DNA of 64,000 nucleotides from contig JBHGNT010000021.1 of assembly GCA_043228905.1 (NCBI GenBank), forward strand, positions 8,246,001 through 8,310,000, written 5' to 3'. The DNA is from Azolla caroliniana. Taxonomy: Eukaryota > Polypodiophyta. A program made the position numbers and the translations under genes. The notes under the pieces are model-generated. The model saw nothing but the letters and a program-made list of their open reading frames with translations. It did not search any database and was not told where the DNA came from. Shown here piece after piece: positions 1-11,219 of the stretch. Position 1 is the stretch's first letter. Each line of letters starts with the position of its first letter.

Positions 1-258
1 TGCTCACTTGTATTGTCCTTTGTGCGCTCAATGCTCTGTGTTTGCTAAATGAGAGAGACTCTACGAGGTGGAGGTTTCGTGTTCCCATGCTTGGCGCCTT
101 TTCTCAATTCCTGCGCATGCACGTCGTGTACTATAATAGCAACTGTGTGACACGTGGTGCGCTTTAACTAGGCTTTAAATAACCAACTGCACACCTTTTC
201 GAGGTGGCCGTTCAGTCCTTGTTTCTGCATGATGATCTCTTTTCCTTCTTTTTTTTTT
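1..258. other. No gene seen; flank downstream of the gypsy relic
   Basis: I see no coding similarity here. The stretch contains an 11-base T tract near 249-260. It would be the 3' non-coding part of the minus-strand gypsy element or unique flank. Confidence 0.4.
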
Positions 259-404
259 TTAGTTCCAGTTACCCGATAACCACGGCTCCCTTGTCTGTTT
301 TTCTTCATGGTTGCCGGCGAACTGCTTGCCACTGCCTATTTCCGCATTGTTTTGCGGTTGATGAAATGGGTTCTGTGGCATGGGTTCATTATATGGTTTA
401 AGTC

Positions 405-749
405 GGAACCTATTTACCCACCGTTCTAGCACCTCGCAGGTTAGCGTTCCCAGTTGATATGAGCCCTTCAACTCTCGCGTTATCCAATATGGTCTAGTCC
501 ACTAGAACCATAGCTTCCCCGACATCTTGCCCATCCGGATCTGGAACACTAGTATCGGTTTGCCGATTCCAAACATCTTCTCCTTACCCTTCCGGTGGCG
601 GTCGACGAATACTTTCCTTCGTCATTGCTTGAGATCCATTTGCATTAGGCTCGCTATTCGGTGCTCCTCCAGCTCACATAGTGTTGCTAACCGGATTTTT
701 TCCGACTCCTTCTCACTTAGCCGCTCCCAGACCTATTTCCGTAAGCTTG
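405..749 (-). pseudogene. Gypsy integrase C-terminal fragment
   Basis: Only the C-terminal DNA-binding part of integrase remains. Visible pieces are the basic spacer (VFVDRHRKGKEKMFGIGKPIL), then WTRPYWITREL, then GSYQLGTLTCEVLERWVN and RFRLKPY. An in-frame stop precedes WTRPYW. The zinc-binding HHCC module and the DDE catalytic core are absent, consistent with a deletion that fused this fragment to RT. Confidence 0.7.
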
Positions 750-1400
750 GAATCTGGAATTCTATTGGCTCCCGGACATGTATCCGTAAGCAATGTGCGA
801 CTGGTCACCCCAAAGACGCATTTTGCCAGGTTTAAGCTTAACCGGTATCCTCTGCACTTTTCTACGCATAACCTGAGATGGTCGAGATGTTCCCCTTTCC
901 GGGAAGTCATCCAAGAATACTTGCATAAATGTCGGTATGAATTCTCCAAATATTTCCATAATAATCCTCTGAAAGGTTGACGGTGCCATCTTGAGACCGA
1001 ACATCATTACAACTGCTACAAAGACTCCCCATTTTGTCACGAACGCCGTCTTTTCTTGATCGTCCGGGTGCATCCTTATTTGGTTATATCCGCTGAGACC
1101 ATCGAGGAAGCTATAAACCTCGTGCCCGGCTACCGCGTCTAAAACTCCATCCGTAAATGGAAGCGGAAATGCGTCGGTGACCGTTGCCGTGTTCAATTTC
1201 CGATAATCCACGCAAACACGGATCTTGCCATTCTTCTTTAGCACTACGACAATTGGACTTAGCCAAGTGGCTTTCTTCACCGGCCAGATAAAGCCGACCT
1301 GGAGTAGCTTGTCAATTTCCTCATTTACTCTTGCCGCGTTGTTTGGGTTCATCCGATAGCGTCGTTGTGCCACCGGCTTAGCGTCCTTGCTGAGGTGAAT
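750..1400 (-). pseudogene. Gypsy reverse transcriptase pseudogene
   Basis: The fingers and palm of a Ty3-type RT are clear: GFIWPVKKATWLSPIVVVLKK, then RVCVDYRKLNTATV, then SFLDGLSGYNQIRMHPDDQEK, then the catalytic FLDD at about 905-920. After FLDD the protein continues in a different frame (LRLCVEKCRGYRLSLNLAKC), which shows a frameshift. The thumb and all of RNase H are missing because the sequence jumps to integrase. The RT therefore stops roughly 60 residues after its catalytic aspartates. Confidence 0.85.
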
Positions 1401-1589
1401 CTAGTGCTGATAGAGTTGGGAGTCAAGTCCCCACATATCTTCGTAAGACCAGGAGAATACGTCCCGGAATTCTTTTAATAATGTTATCATTGCCGATTTC
1501 TCTTCCGATGACATCTCCTTGGCCACGTGTACCAGACATGCTTCCTCTCCGGTGCCCAAATTTACTTCTTCTAGTTCGGACGCCTTTAC

Positions 1590-2243
1590 TCATTGGGATA
1601 CCACCATTTCCCGTTCCAAGGCCTCCTGTGCTTGCCGCAGTTCTCGGATTGCATCCTTATCCGGTTCCTCACCGGCCTCTTCCGTTTGCACAATGTATGG
1701 AGATACTACTTCTGCCACGTCCACCTCAAACAGAGGGACTATCCTTGGGTTCTCTTCAAGGTAGTGATCCACCTCCTCGTCGGCCAGTCCTACTAGTATG
1801 TTCACGCTTTCGGCATATAGTGGGGTTACGTCTTTGTCAGGGCCTGCTTGTAGTTGCGTGGGTACTCTTACTTTCGTTTTCCCTCTTCGGAACGCAATAT
1901 TGTTCTTCTGCCAATTATGTTTGATATGGGCAGTCCTCAGCCATGGTCGTCCCAACTGCAGTGGGTATGCCCCTTTTGCGTTCAACTAGAGGACTACCGC
2001 AGAAATTCGGAAAGCATGGCGTCCGATTGTCACCTCCAAGTCCCGGATCAAGCCAACCGGTCAGACTGAGTTGGTGTCTGCCATCTGGAGCCAAAATGGG
2101 CATGGTTCCCACTCTTGAATTCCCAAAGTGTCGCATGTCCAGAGGCTTATCACGTTTACTCCTGATCCTCCATCGACTATTGTACCCGGTAGCTCCCGTC
2201 CTTTAATAATCGCAGTGATTGTCGGACTGTTGGTGTCCAACAC
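1590..2243 (-). pseudogene. Gypsy aspartic protease pseudogene
   Basis: The retropepsin signature appears as IVDGGSGVNVIS at about 2150-2185. The active-site triplet reads D-G-G, a variant of D-S/T-G that I associate with several plant gypsy lineages. A second conserved region follows in another frame around 1915-1985 (KGAYPLQLGRPWLR). The acidic spacer that normally leads into reverse transcriptase follows at 1590-1850. The frame change near 2060 and the loss of a continuous ORF make this non-functional. Confidence 0.7.
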
Positions 2244-2244
2244 T

Positions 2245-4407
2245 ACCGGTCCTTCCTCCAGTTTTCAAAAGAATGCCAGAGCCGGTGCAGGACTTAATAG
2301 AACCAATGCCCATTTCAACCCGTCAGTGAACCGGGGCACTAGTTGTAGTAACCAACCCAGTGGTAACGTGATTTGGCATTCCTGAAGTGCTTGCCACGTG
2401 GGGTTCTCTAGTTGTGCCTTTTCGGTGAGTTCCTCCATTGCATTCGTTTGCTCTTTCATATCGGTGACATTGTGTTTGTTGGCCGTTTCAATCCATCCGG
2501 TGGTCTGTTTTCATATGGCCTCCTGTGCTTCCCACTCCGCCATCTTTCCTTTTGATCTAGTGGTGACTTGTTGTATATCCGCTACTTCTGCTACCACCAT
2601 ATTGATTGTCGGTCGTTTTTCGTTACTTTTAACCAGACATTGATTGCTATAATGGCCTTCTTGGCAGCAATAGTAACAATACGCCTTCCGGGTATTGCTA
2701 GATTCTACTTTTGGCTCGGTACCCGGTTGAAATCCCCTTACCGCTCGGTTAGGTTCTTTTGTTCTCCTTTGTTCCGGTTGGGCGCTACTTATGCCTCTAT
2801 CCGGCTCTCGTTGGTACTCCTTTGTCGACTCCCGACGATCCTCTTTTTGAGAGTTCCGTTTCTTAATAAAGTGTCGGTTGTTCTTGTAACCCTACCGGTG
2901 CCGGTCTTCGTAGTCTCCTCGTTGGTCCTCTCTCCTCTGGTTGTAGCTTGGAGAGTAATCGCGATCATACCGGTCACCGTTATAATCATGGTTCCTATCA
3001 TACCGGTCCCAAACATAAGCATCCCTTCTCCGGTCATAATCCGGGGAGTAGTCTCGTTCTTACCGATCTCGGTTGTAGTCTTCCTTGTGTCGGTTGTCGC
3101 GATCGCACCCATAGTCGTCGCGTCTTCTATCATTGTACCGATCTCCACGTTCTGGTTGGTATCAGTCCTCCCTCTGAAACCATTCGTCATCTGGTTCGTG
3201 ACTACTACGTGGTTCAATGTTCCGCATTGGTGCCGCTAGTCGGTTGATCAAGTTGTACTCGCATCGGTCCATTGTGTGTGCCTGTGAGTGGCATATCATA
3301 CACTGTGTCCTCATTGTGCAGTCTACCATCGAATGGCCCGGGTTTAGACACGTTGTGCATTGCAACACCTGGCGAAACTTGAGATCCTCCTTATTTGGAA
3401 GGGCCCTATGCAGGGCTCCCATTGTCATCAGGGAGCTATGTTTATCCATTTCCAACACCCGATCGATGACTTGATCCATTGTGTTGGCCTAGAAATCTAG
3501 TACTGCGCACATCGTTTGTAGGGGTTCCCGTAGAACGGCCAGAAACACCACTTTCGCCTCCTCCTCCGGAGGTGCCCTTGTTAACTAGTTGTGTAGTGTT
3601 TGAAATCGGATGATAAATTGGGGCGCTGTCTCCTGCTCCGCCTGGTGGGTTGTGTAAAACTGACCGACTAGTTCGCGTTGTACCACTTGCCTATGGAATA
3701 GTCAGAGCAATTTTGTTTTCAAGGCCTCAAATGTGGCAAAGCTTCCGGGTAGGTGCTTTGCGTGCCAACGGGCCGCCGGTCCCTCTAATGTCATGCCGAA
3801 TTCGGCAAATTTTGACCGTTCGGCTTTCGGTTCGGTCAGCCTTTGGGACACATGATTCGCTTCCCATGTTTGTAGGAACGCATAGACATGCGCCTCCGCA
3901 TCAAGGTCATCCCAGTACTTTGGATACGGGTATGGCATGGTGTAGTCTTCAGAAGGTTGTACCGGAGATGTGTGGTCTAGTTCTTGCTCTGCGGGTGGTG
4001 TTGGTGCGTGGTTTTCCACTTTCTCCGCAGGTGGTGTGGATGAGCCGTTCGATTCGTCGTCCTTAGATCGTCCAAAGTATCGTGGTTGTTTTGTAATTCG
4101 ACTAAATTCTTTGTTCACTATCCAATTCCGACTCTAAGGCCAAGAATGCCTTCAAGTCTCCGTTGCCTTCGGCAAGCATCCGCAGTCGCGATTCTGCCTC
4201 TTGCAGGCTCGTCAAACTACTGCCCTCGTCGGAAAGTTGTTGTTTTTGGAACCGAAGTGCTTCTTCCGCGACCCTTCGAATCACTCTGGGAAAAGACCGA
4301 TCATGTCTGATCTCCTTGGCCGCTTCCTAGAAGGCTTCCCGCCTTTGCTATCTTTCGGTTAGTCTTCTTCCTCGTTCAGTGACTTGGTCGTTAGTCGGTC
4401 GAGACAT
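2245..4407 (-). pseudogene. Gypsy gag pseudogene (capsid and three CCHC knuckles)
   Basis: Gag would form the particle and bind element RNA. The likely start is the ATG at 4407, beginning MSRPTNDQ, and in-frame stops follow within 30 codons. A capsid-like region is seen at 3702-4118. Two adjacent CX2CX4HX4C knuckles lie at about 3280-3370 (CTTCLNPGHSMVDC and CMICHSQAHTMDRC). A third, CYYCCQEGHYSNQC, lies at about 2637-2681. Between the second and third knuckles is an Arg/Asp-rich, low-complexity stretch. Three spaced knuckles are unusual; most plant gypsy gags have one or two. The reading frame shifts several times. Confidence 0.75.
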
Positions 4408-4444
4408 CCATCCCCCGGTGTTCTTTGCTCACTGCAGGAATCAT

Positions 4445-4456
4445 GGTCGCCAAAAT
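4445..4456 (-). promoter_or_regulatory. Primer-binding-like site of the gypsy element
   Basis: On the minus strand this reads GATTTTGGCGACC immediately after ACACA. It resembles the TTTGGCGCC-type primer-binding sites that follow the 5' LTR in plant Ty3 elements. It lies about 40 bases upstream of the gag ATG. This is inferred from position and resemblance only. Confidence 0.4.
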
Positions 4457-4830
4457 CTGTGTTATCCTTTAGGCTGGACAAGCCCTAACACAAGGTGTCC
4501 CTATGGAACACTTCACCAAAGGGTGGTAGAGTGAGATATGGATAGACCGTGGTATCAAATGGGTCTTAACCGGTTACTAACCGACACTGTTAATGATCAT
4601 AACACACGCGTAAGATTAATTATATTCAGCACAGAACGGTAACCAAATAGACACTAAACAATATGTAAAACAACTGTGCTTCTATTAATTATCCGTCGTT
4701 GATTACATTCTTGTCGGGTCCTTTTATAGGTCTCTGGCTGAGTTACAAACCGGTGCCAACCGGCAACTGGCAACAATCCGATCCGGATCCGAATCGGCAT
4801 ACCGATTCTGGGTTTGTCCGCCCCATGATT
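4457..4830 (-). repeat. Probable 5' LTR of the gypsy element
   Basis: A TATA box is present on the minus strand at about 4721-4731 (CCTATAAAAGG), about 315 bases before gag, as expected for the U3/R border of a 5' LTR. No partner LTR lies in the window, so its ends cannot be fixed by comparison. The outer end is placed where the AT-rich ACGTTAAATAC repeat tract begins. Confidence 0.45.
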
Positions 4831-4839
4831 GTTAGGTAC

Positions 4840-4990
4840 GGTAGGTACGGTACTGATACCATATGTATTTAACGTATTGATATGGGTATAGTACCTCCCA
4901 ATTTAAAAATACGTTAAATACGTTTTTTAGTATGTTAAATACCTATAAAATACATCAAATACGTATAGTACGTTAAATACGTTAAATACT
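4840..4990. repeat. Left border repeats (ACGTTAAATAC cluster)
   Basis: This AT-rich tract contains GGTACGGTAGGTACGG and several copies or near-copies of ACGTTAAATAC within 150 bases. It mirrors, in inverted orientation, the tract at 11100-11218. Such sub-terminal motif clusters are known to bind transposase in hAT elements. Confidence 0.5.
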
Positions 4991-6370
4991 TCTAGAATTT
5001 GAAACCTTCCTAAAGAATATTTATTTACCTTCCTAAAAAATATTTGTAATATTGTAATATTGTAACCGTGTATATGCAATGTAACGAAGCATTCCATGGT
5101 TGTAGTTGCATCTTAAAAGTTTCCGAGTACTAAAGGGCAAATCGAGCAGGCCTATCACTTTAATACAAAAATATGTACATGACTTCTTACATACTTGAGG
5201 TGTGCCAATTTAAACACCAATAAAGCTAGGAAACCATTTACAAACTACAATTAAGAAATCTATGATGCCAAGAAAAGATGGGAAATATAAGAATCAAAAG
5301 GATACAAATCAACAACCCAGACCAGACCATCATGTGATTAGCCTAGACCATCATGGCACCTAAACAAAGCTTTGTAACTTCAGCCATCCTCTGGTTAATT
5401 CCTATTCTTGTTGATTGTGCTTCTTAGTCAGAACTGTGAGTTTCAGCTGCAAACCACTTAAGAATGATGGTACACCTTCCTACAATCTACAAATGATCCA
5501 CACAAAAAAACAAACAATTTTCATCACAGTATATACAATAAGCAATATATTGAAAGTTCACTTAGTAAATGCACATCTTGCTTGGCTCACATGGTATACA
5601 TATTGGATACTATACATGTATACATCATACAGTGCCTTCAACATTCATATAGCATACATGTACATATTATGCTTACCTTGAAATTCACTTAGTATACACA
5701 ACGATGCAAGAATATATGAAAACACACTATACCATTGCCAAATATGTGTACACTAACTATCTCATTGCGAATGATGAATCAAAATCATCAAAACTCTATA
5801 AAGTTGTGAAATTGATACAAAACCCATCATGTTCTCAGGAACTACATAGCCAACCCCATCAACTATACCACAGATATTATCCAAAATGACACCTCAAAGG
5901 TATTAACTACAACTGAATCATTGAAACCAATTCACAATTTAATACAAAGGTCGAGTACTTGTGGATTTCATTCATTATTTTCAAAATTTGTGAAATAAAA
6001 ATGGTCCACATTTGAAAACCTTGTGAGGAATTGTAGGGCTATACATGACAAACTTGAGCACCTCTCAAAATGGCCCGATCAATTTATAAGGACAATACAA
6101 ACCTCCAATGGTACAGTATTCCAGATACCTCTTTCTCTGTCTCTTGTTGCAATGATGATAAAATAATTATCATAAGGGACCACCAACTTAGATCCTCGCA
6201 CTGAGATCCAAACACCACATTAGAGCTCTCCACTATTCTTTGGCATTCCCCGTCCTGGATAATTATGTACTTGTTCCCATTCCATTTAAACACGCACATC
6301 TTTGTTGAGGAATTAAAGGAGGAAAAAGTGTCAACATATGGCCATTCTTTCAGAACATTCCCACTTTAAA
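4991..6370. other. AT-rich non-coding stretch inside the hAT block
   Basis: Only short, unsupported open frames are present. No domain or splice pattern is recognised until the BMS1-like stop codon at 6371. Confidence 0.4.
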
Positions 6371-7657
6371 TCACTCAATTTTCTTGCGTTTCGCGGCCTC
6401 CTGGAACCGGCCCCTAATGTCCTCTCGACGTCTCTTCTTCTTTTCTACTTCTTCTTGGGCTTTCTTTTCCTCATAGACTTTCCTCTTTTTAACATGTTGC
6501 TCCTTCCGCTTTTTTACCTACAAGAAAAAATATCACAAACTTTCACCGCACTATAGAATAGATACAATTATATTGCATTGAGCCTTAGGTGAGTTTAAAC
6601 TACACTTTCTTTGAAAACAACTTTTAAAATGCTCAATGATTTTTAAATACTAATCATCATTTTTTGCTTCTGATTTTTATTCTAATGAAAATCAAAGACA
6701 AATGCAGTCATTTTTTGTCTTTGGGCCACTATTTTTTACCTCATCATTTGTGGGTCATGATCGTCATTTTTTGCATGGAGATTAGATAGACAAATTTTCG
6801 TGAAAAGTTTTGGGGCTTATATTCTCTCTTTTACTCATAATGTCATTAAACCTTTTTAGTGGTTATGATTGATTGTGTAACAAACTAAAATCGTCTTTAT
6901 TTAGGTGAAAAGTTTTGGACCTTCTATTTTCTCTTTTACTCATAATTACTATTTGTATGCAACACTTCAAATTCTCAGACCAGAACTAAGCTAGATCTAG
7001 AATATGCACATGACAAACAGAGATGTACATAGGATCAATGCTATACCTTCTCATTTCTAATAGTATTCAGTTGATGAACAAGCGTATGCACTTTGCGTTC
7101 ATGAGGCTCCAAAACTACTGCCCTACAAGCTTCCAGAGCTGGTTTACTTCTTTCCTTCTACAGCTTCGGTTTGGAAGCAAAAGGGAGTTTAGCCTAGAGA
7201 GCTTTAGGTATTTTCAGCTTATTGAAATACCGAGGTTGCCTCTCAATTTCCTGTATTAAAAACATGGATAACTTAGGATTCCAAGTGGGATGTTGGCTTC
7301 AGGAAGTAGTGACCTCTGAGCTGCCAATTTAACATTAAACTACTTTGATGCTTTTTAGATATTTATATTTCTCAAGAATTTCATTGAAGAAGCAAAGATA
7401 AAAACCAGAAAACCCACCTTGTAGATGGAATTTTTATTGGCAGGAATAGAAAGACCCTTCTCTTTTCTCAGTTCAGCCACCGTCTTCATTCCTCGCCAAA
7501 CTGATCCATGCAATTGAAGAAGCATCGTTACAGGGTTGAAGAACCGTGGGATGTCCACGTTCACCCATGATCTCAAAAAGACAATATCACTCATCAAAAT
7601 TTTATCCTCAAAGGTGCATCGTATGCTTCCTCCCTTCCCTTGCCATGCCTTTACAAC
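6371..7657 (-). pseudogene. BMS1: BMS1 (ribosome biogenesis GTPase) C-terminal exons, broken
   Basis: BMS1 is a nucleolar GTPase-like factor of 40S subunit assembly. Three consecutive C-terminal exons are recognisable. Exon 7657-7418 has 80 codons and includes RCTFEDKILMSDIVFLRSW, MKTVAELRKEKGL and NKNSIYK. Exon 7250-7047 has 68 codons and includes FASKPK, VVLEPHERKVHTLVHQLN and TIRNEK. Exon 6517-6371 has 48 codons plus a stop and carries the Lys/Arg/Glu-rich tail ending REDIRGRFQEAAKRKKIE. All borders are GT-AG and all joins are phase 0, so the gene structure was copied, not a cDNA. The middle exon has two in-frame TAG codons. No upstream GTPase or Tsr1-like exons are present. The fragment lies just downstream of, and on the same strand as, the hAT transposase. 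Confidence 0.8.
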
Positions 7658-8074
7658 CTGCAAAACTTGTTGGGCATTTACAACAACAGCCCAGGCCACA
7701 AAGAAAATATTGTATATCCCTCACATGATTGAGGGAATTCACATGATGAGTCATGACTCATGACAAGCTAAAATTCTACGAAAAAATTCGTACTTTTAAC
7801 AAAAACAACACATTGACAAGAAGAGCAACATACCTATTGAAGAAAAGACTGCATCTTTTGATTTGGAAAAAACCTTCAGAACACAACATCAAATATTTGA
7901 GTACACTTACATTGCATTTTGTCAAAGAAATAGAATGCATTCTAGGAACAAAATTTTTAAAAAAAACCTTAACAACACATAACATCAGATATTTGACTTC
8001 TAAGAACACATAACTCGAACTATGTCCAAGACTTGAGCTTAATAATAACGTATAGAAATTAGAAGTATTTGTCA

Positions 8075-9846
8075 TTAGATCTTATCCTCATCACCATCAC
8101 CATCTTCATCATTAGATTTAGTGTTAGTTGATGACATCAACATAGGTTCTTCGTCAGTAAGATCATCATAATTTGTATGAATTGCTTCTTCTATTGCATT
8201 GACATTATCTTGATCATTTAATGGTAAAGAAGCAAATGTACTTGATCTTGTTATTCTCCTATTACAAGAAGACCGCTCATCATCTCTTCTTGGCCTCTGC
8301 CTCCGTATTCGATTAGTAGGGACTCCATTGCTTGATGTTGTCGTATGTGATCTTGTCATGCTCCTTGTCCTTCTTGTCATGCTCATTATTTCTTGAAAAT
8401 AAGTTTCATAGAATTCTCTATCCATATCATTGTCATGGCTAATAGATGGAATATCAGGAGTCTTAGAGACATGTATCTCATTTGGATTCACCTGCAAACA
8501 AGTTTATAAAAGCTTAACTTCTCAGTATCACAAACTAATGTGTCTATGGCAACAACTACTTACTAGTACTAATGAAATTTGAGGAATATAAATTATAAAA
8601 AGTGAATAAAACAATACCTACATTGGAGATGCATTCACAGTCTCAAACTTGCGAACTAGCCTTAAGTTCTCTCGCACATATACCAACCGTTCAAGTTGTG
8701 CTAGCTTTAGTCTGTTTTTATTTTTTGTATGTGCGAGAGCATGTACATTCCAATTCCTTTCCGCTGCCCCAGAAGAGCAATCCTAATAGAAAACAAAATA
8801 TGAAATAAAATGTAGTACACAAAAGTGTGGTATTTTAGAACTTAACTATAAAATTGATCATTTTTTCAACATTTGACACTTACTTGGGATAATATGCGGA
8901 CAACTAATGCTTGGAGCTTTGGAGTTCTTCCACCAAAATTTTCTCACCATGTGACTTGCGTCATCATAGATATCTCCTCATGTGCTAATGCATAGCTAAA
9001 TGTCCCCGTACCATTTCGATATTCATGCAATTCACGAAATAAGATAGTTGCCTATGAGAAACATCAACCCATCCATCTGTTAATATAGAACAACCATACT
9101 TGGGCCATAATCCTTTTACCCTTTCTAACTTTGCTTGCAAGGATATAACCTCAGTTTTCAAGCCTTTTGTCCTCATGTAATTATATGTGACTCCATTATG
9201 TTTCTCTCCAATTGTAGAGAAAGCTTCTAACATGTTCCACCAACATGGTGTTTTTAATAGATTAAATGACAAATTTGATTCAATGATACATCTCACCTCC
9301 ATAACGTTTGCATGTTGTTTCCTTTGCATTTGTAACACATGTCCTTTACGCAGTGGTTGTTGTTTCACTATAATTGTTGGTGGATATGGCGACTACCACC
9401 ACCCATATACATGACATGCTTTGACTTTCACCAACAAAGGTAGATGAGCATGAGGTAGAAACACCTAAAAGAGAAAAATATTCAAGATAAATCATTTACA
9501 ATTATTTAAACATTAGTAATCAAGACACATATTGTAGGCTTGTGTCTATACCTTGTGCATGCATGTTGAATGAGTCGATCTCTGTTACTATATCTTCTTC
9601 TTCGCCAATTGCTTGGCTTCCACAATTACCATACAAAGTTGTAAGGTCAATCAACATTTCCTTGGGGACATTGGTACATTTCGTTACTCCATGGCTAGGT
9701 TTTCCAATTAAATGAGCAATCATTCGTGTTGCTGACCCATGCATATGTTTGTTGCAAAATTTACAATTCCAACTCCTATTTCCTGTTTGACTTCTTGTGA
9801 CATTGAGGCAACACGTATCCCAATATTTGTTCTTAATGGGCGGCAT
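8075..9846 (-). pseudogene. hAT-family transposase, internally deleted
   Basis: This would catalyse cut-and-paste transposition. The N-terminus at 9846 begins MPPIKNKYWDTC and has a BED-type zinc finger (WNCKFCNKHMHGSATRMIAHL). A DUF659 segment lies at 8985-9368 (CSILTDGWVDVSHRQLSYFV). The sequence then passes almost directly to the dimerisation region (FGGRTPKLQALVVRILSQ ending at a GTAAGT donor at 8883, then an exon from 8782 reading DCSSGAAERNW and KNRLKLAQLERLVYVRENLR). Much of the catalytic RNase H-like fold between DUF659 and the dimerisation region is missing. An acidic tail exon (8491-8075, ending DGDEDKI) follows. In-frame stops are present, so it is non-functional. Confidence 0.85.
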
Positions 9847-10079
9847 TTTCCTTCTTTATGTTCTACAAATCAATAAAATTGAGATACTGAAAATGGAAAA
9901 TAATGCACAAAAAGAGGAGATTCAATGCTTGTGAGATGCATAAAAACAAAAAATTCAACTCTTTTGGAAGCTAAAAAGGAAGCAAAAATTATCATAACTT
10001 AACTAAAGAGCCTTAATGCTTAACGTAATAACGACATGCATAAAAGCAAAAAATTCAACAAGTTTGGAAGCCAAAAGGG

Positions 10080-10373
10080 AAGTAGAATTTGGTCAAGAAA
10101 TCCATCTTGAAGTTGTACAGAAAGGGTTCGATGAAGATCTATTTATTCATAGTGCTTTGCTAGATATGTATGTCAAATGTGGATCTTGAAGTTGTACCGA
10201 AAGCATTAGATTCTTTCGATAAAATGCAAGTTGAGGCACGAGCAATCTTCGATCAACTGGAAGTTAAAGAGGTGGTTTCATGGACTGCTCTTATCACAAG
10301 CTATGTGGAACATGGGCCTATCAAAGAAGCATTAGAATGTTTTGAGAATATGCAGAGTATAGGCATTCCATGA
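10080..10373 (+). pseudogene. PLS-type pentatricopeptide repeat gene fragment
   Basis: PPR proteins bind organelle RNA. The fragment shows about two repeats: VEFGQEIHLEVVQKGFDEDL and FIHSALLDMYVKCGS in one frame, then ARAIFDQLEVKEVVSWTALI and EALECFENMQSIGI in another. A short segment around 10185-10225 appears duplicated or shuffled at the frame change (the string TCTTGAAGTTGTAC occurs twice, near 10107 and 10182). There is no start, no upstream repeats and no E/DYW C-terminus. It lies inside the hAT block, opposite in strand to the transposase. Confidence 0.75.
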
Positions 10374-11084
10374 CATCATTAAAAAAGGACCAAGCACTTT
10401 TCCCATGACACAAAATTGAGATCTTCAAATTTTCTGGAAACCAATGTCATTTATAGTAACATGGAAAGTAAATTAGAATTATCAATTCCTGAAATGAATT
10501 CAAATGGGATACAACCACTAAAATCAATAAGCAAAGGATTAGCTAATGCTACAAATTGTGAAAAGTTTTGAACAAACTGTCTACATATATACATACATGT
10601 TTGAGTTTCAACACCTGGTTCCTATATTTGATCTCAGCACTTACAAAGAGGAGAGTTTTATTGCACCACGTCAGTTACAATTGTCTACCAATTTGTTACT
10701 TGTATAGATGCATTATTGTAGAATAGATAGATTGCTGGACACAAGCATACATAAACTAGATCAACTAAAAATTAAATCTCCCTTGTCATTTGGTATTATC
10801 ATACAACTTGTACCACGAGAAGAATCTTCTTCAGATATTAGAAGCCATTAAAACAAAACAATATTAGAACTTGACATTCGAATACAACAAAATGGGAGGT
10901 ATACTTAATCATCAAAAATAAAAGAAAGAAACATATTCACTAACCTGCTTTTATCTTCTTCTTCTAGTGCTTCTTCTTCTTCTTCTTCTATTCTGTCTGT
11001 CTTTCTTCCTTCCTTCTATTTTACTAAAGTGTTCTTTTCTTTTGCTTTCTTTTAGGGTTTTACTTACATTTTTTATAAATACGT

Positions 11085-11219
11085 ACTATACCTATTTTTT
11101 TAAAGGTACGTTAAATACCATATTAGATGAATGTATATGACATTTGACTAAACAACTTTGACGTATGGTACGTACTATACAAATAATAAGGTATTATACG
11201 TATTGATACGTTAAATACA
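11085..11219. repeat. Right border repeats (ACGTTAAATAC cluster)
   Basis: The tract contains TACGTACTATACC, GGTACGTTAAATACC, GGTACGTACTATAC and TATTGATACGTTAAATAC. These are the inverted counterparts of motifs at 4840-4990. It ends where copia integrase sequence starts. Confidence 0.5.

Larger units (their letters stand above)
259..4830 (-). mobile_element. Degenerate Ty3/gypsy LTR retrotransposon with internal deletion
   Basis: Read on the minus strand the order is LTR-like promoter (about 4.8-4.46 kb), primer-binding-like site, gag with three zinc knuckles, aspartic protease, reverse transcriptase, then the integrase C-terminus. This is the gag-PR-RT-INT order of Ty3/gypsy elements. Stops and frameshifts break every domain. 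RNase H and the catalytic integrase core are absent: the RT segment runs within a few tens of bases into the integrase C-terminal segment near 750. The copy is therefore an internally deleted, non-autonomous relic. The second LTR is not visible and would lie below position 1. Confidence 0.85.

Noticed and set aside
4551-4565. TGGTATCAAATGG on the plus strand resembling a tRNA-Met primer-binding site
   Set aside because: It points opposite to the gypsy coding direction and has no plus-strand LTR to its left. The TTTTGGCGACC site on the minus strand fits better.
7047-7250. RNA editing as an explanation for the two TAG codons in the BMS1 exon
   Set aside because: Editing that restores codons is an organelle process in plants; this is nuclear, intron-containing sequence in a transposon block, so decay is simpler.
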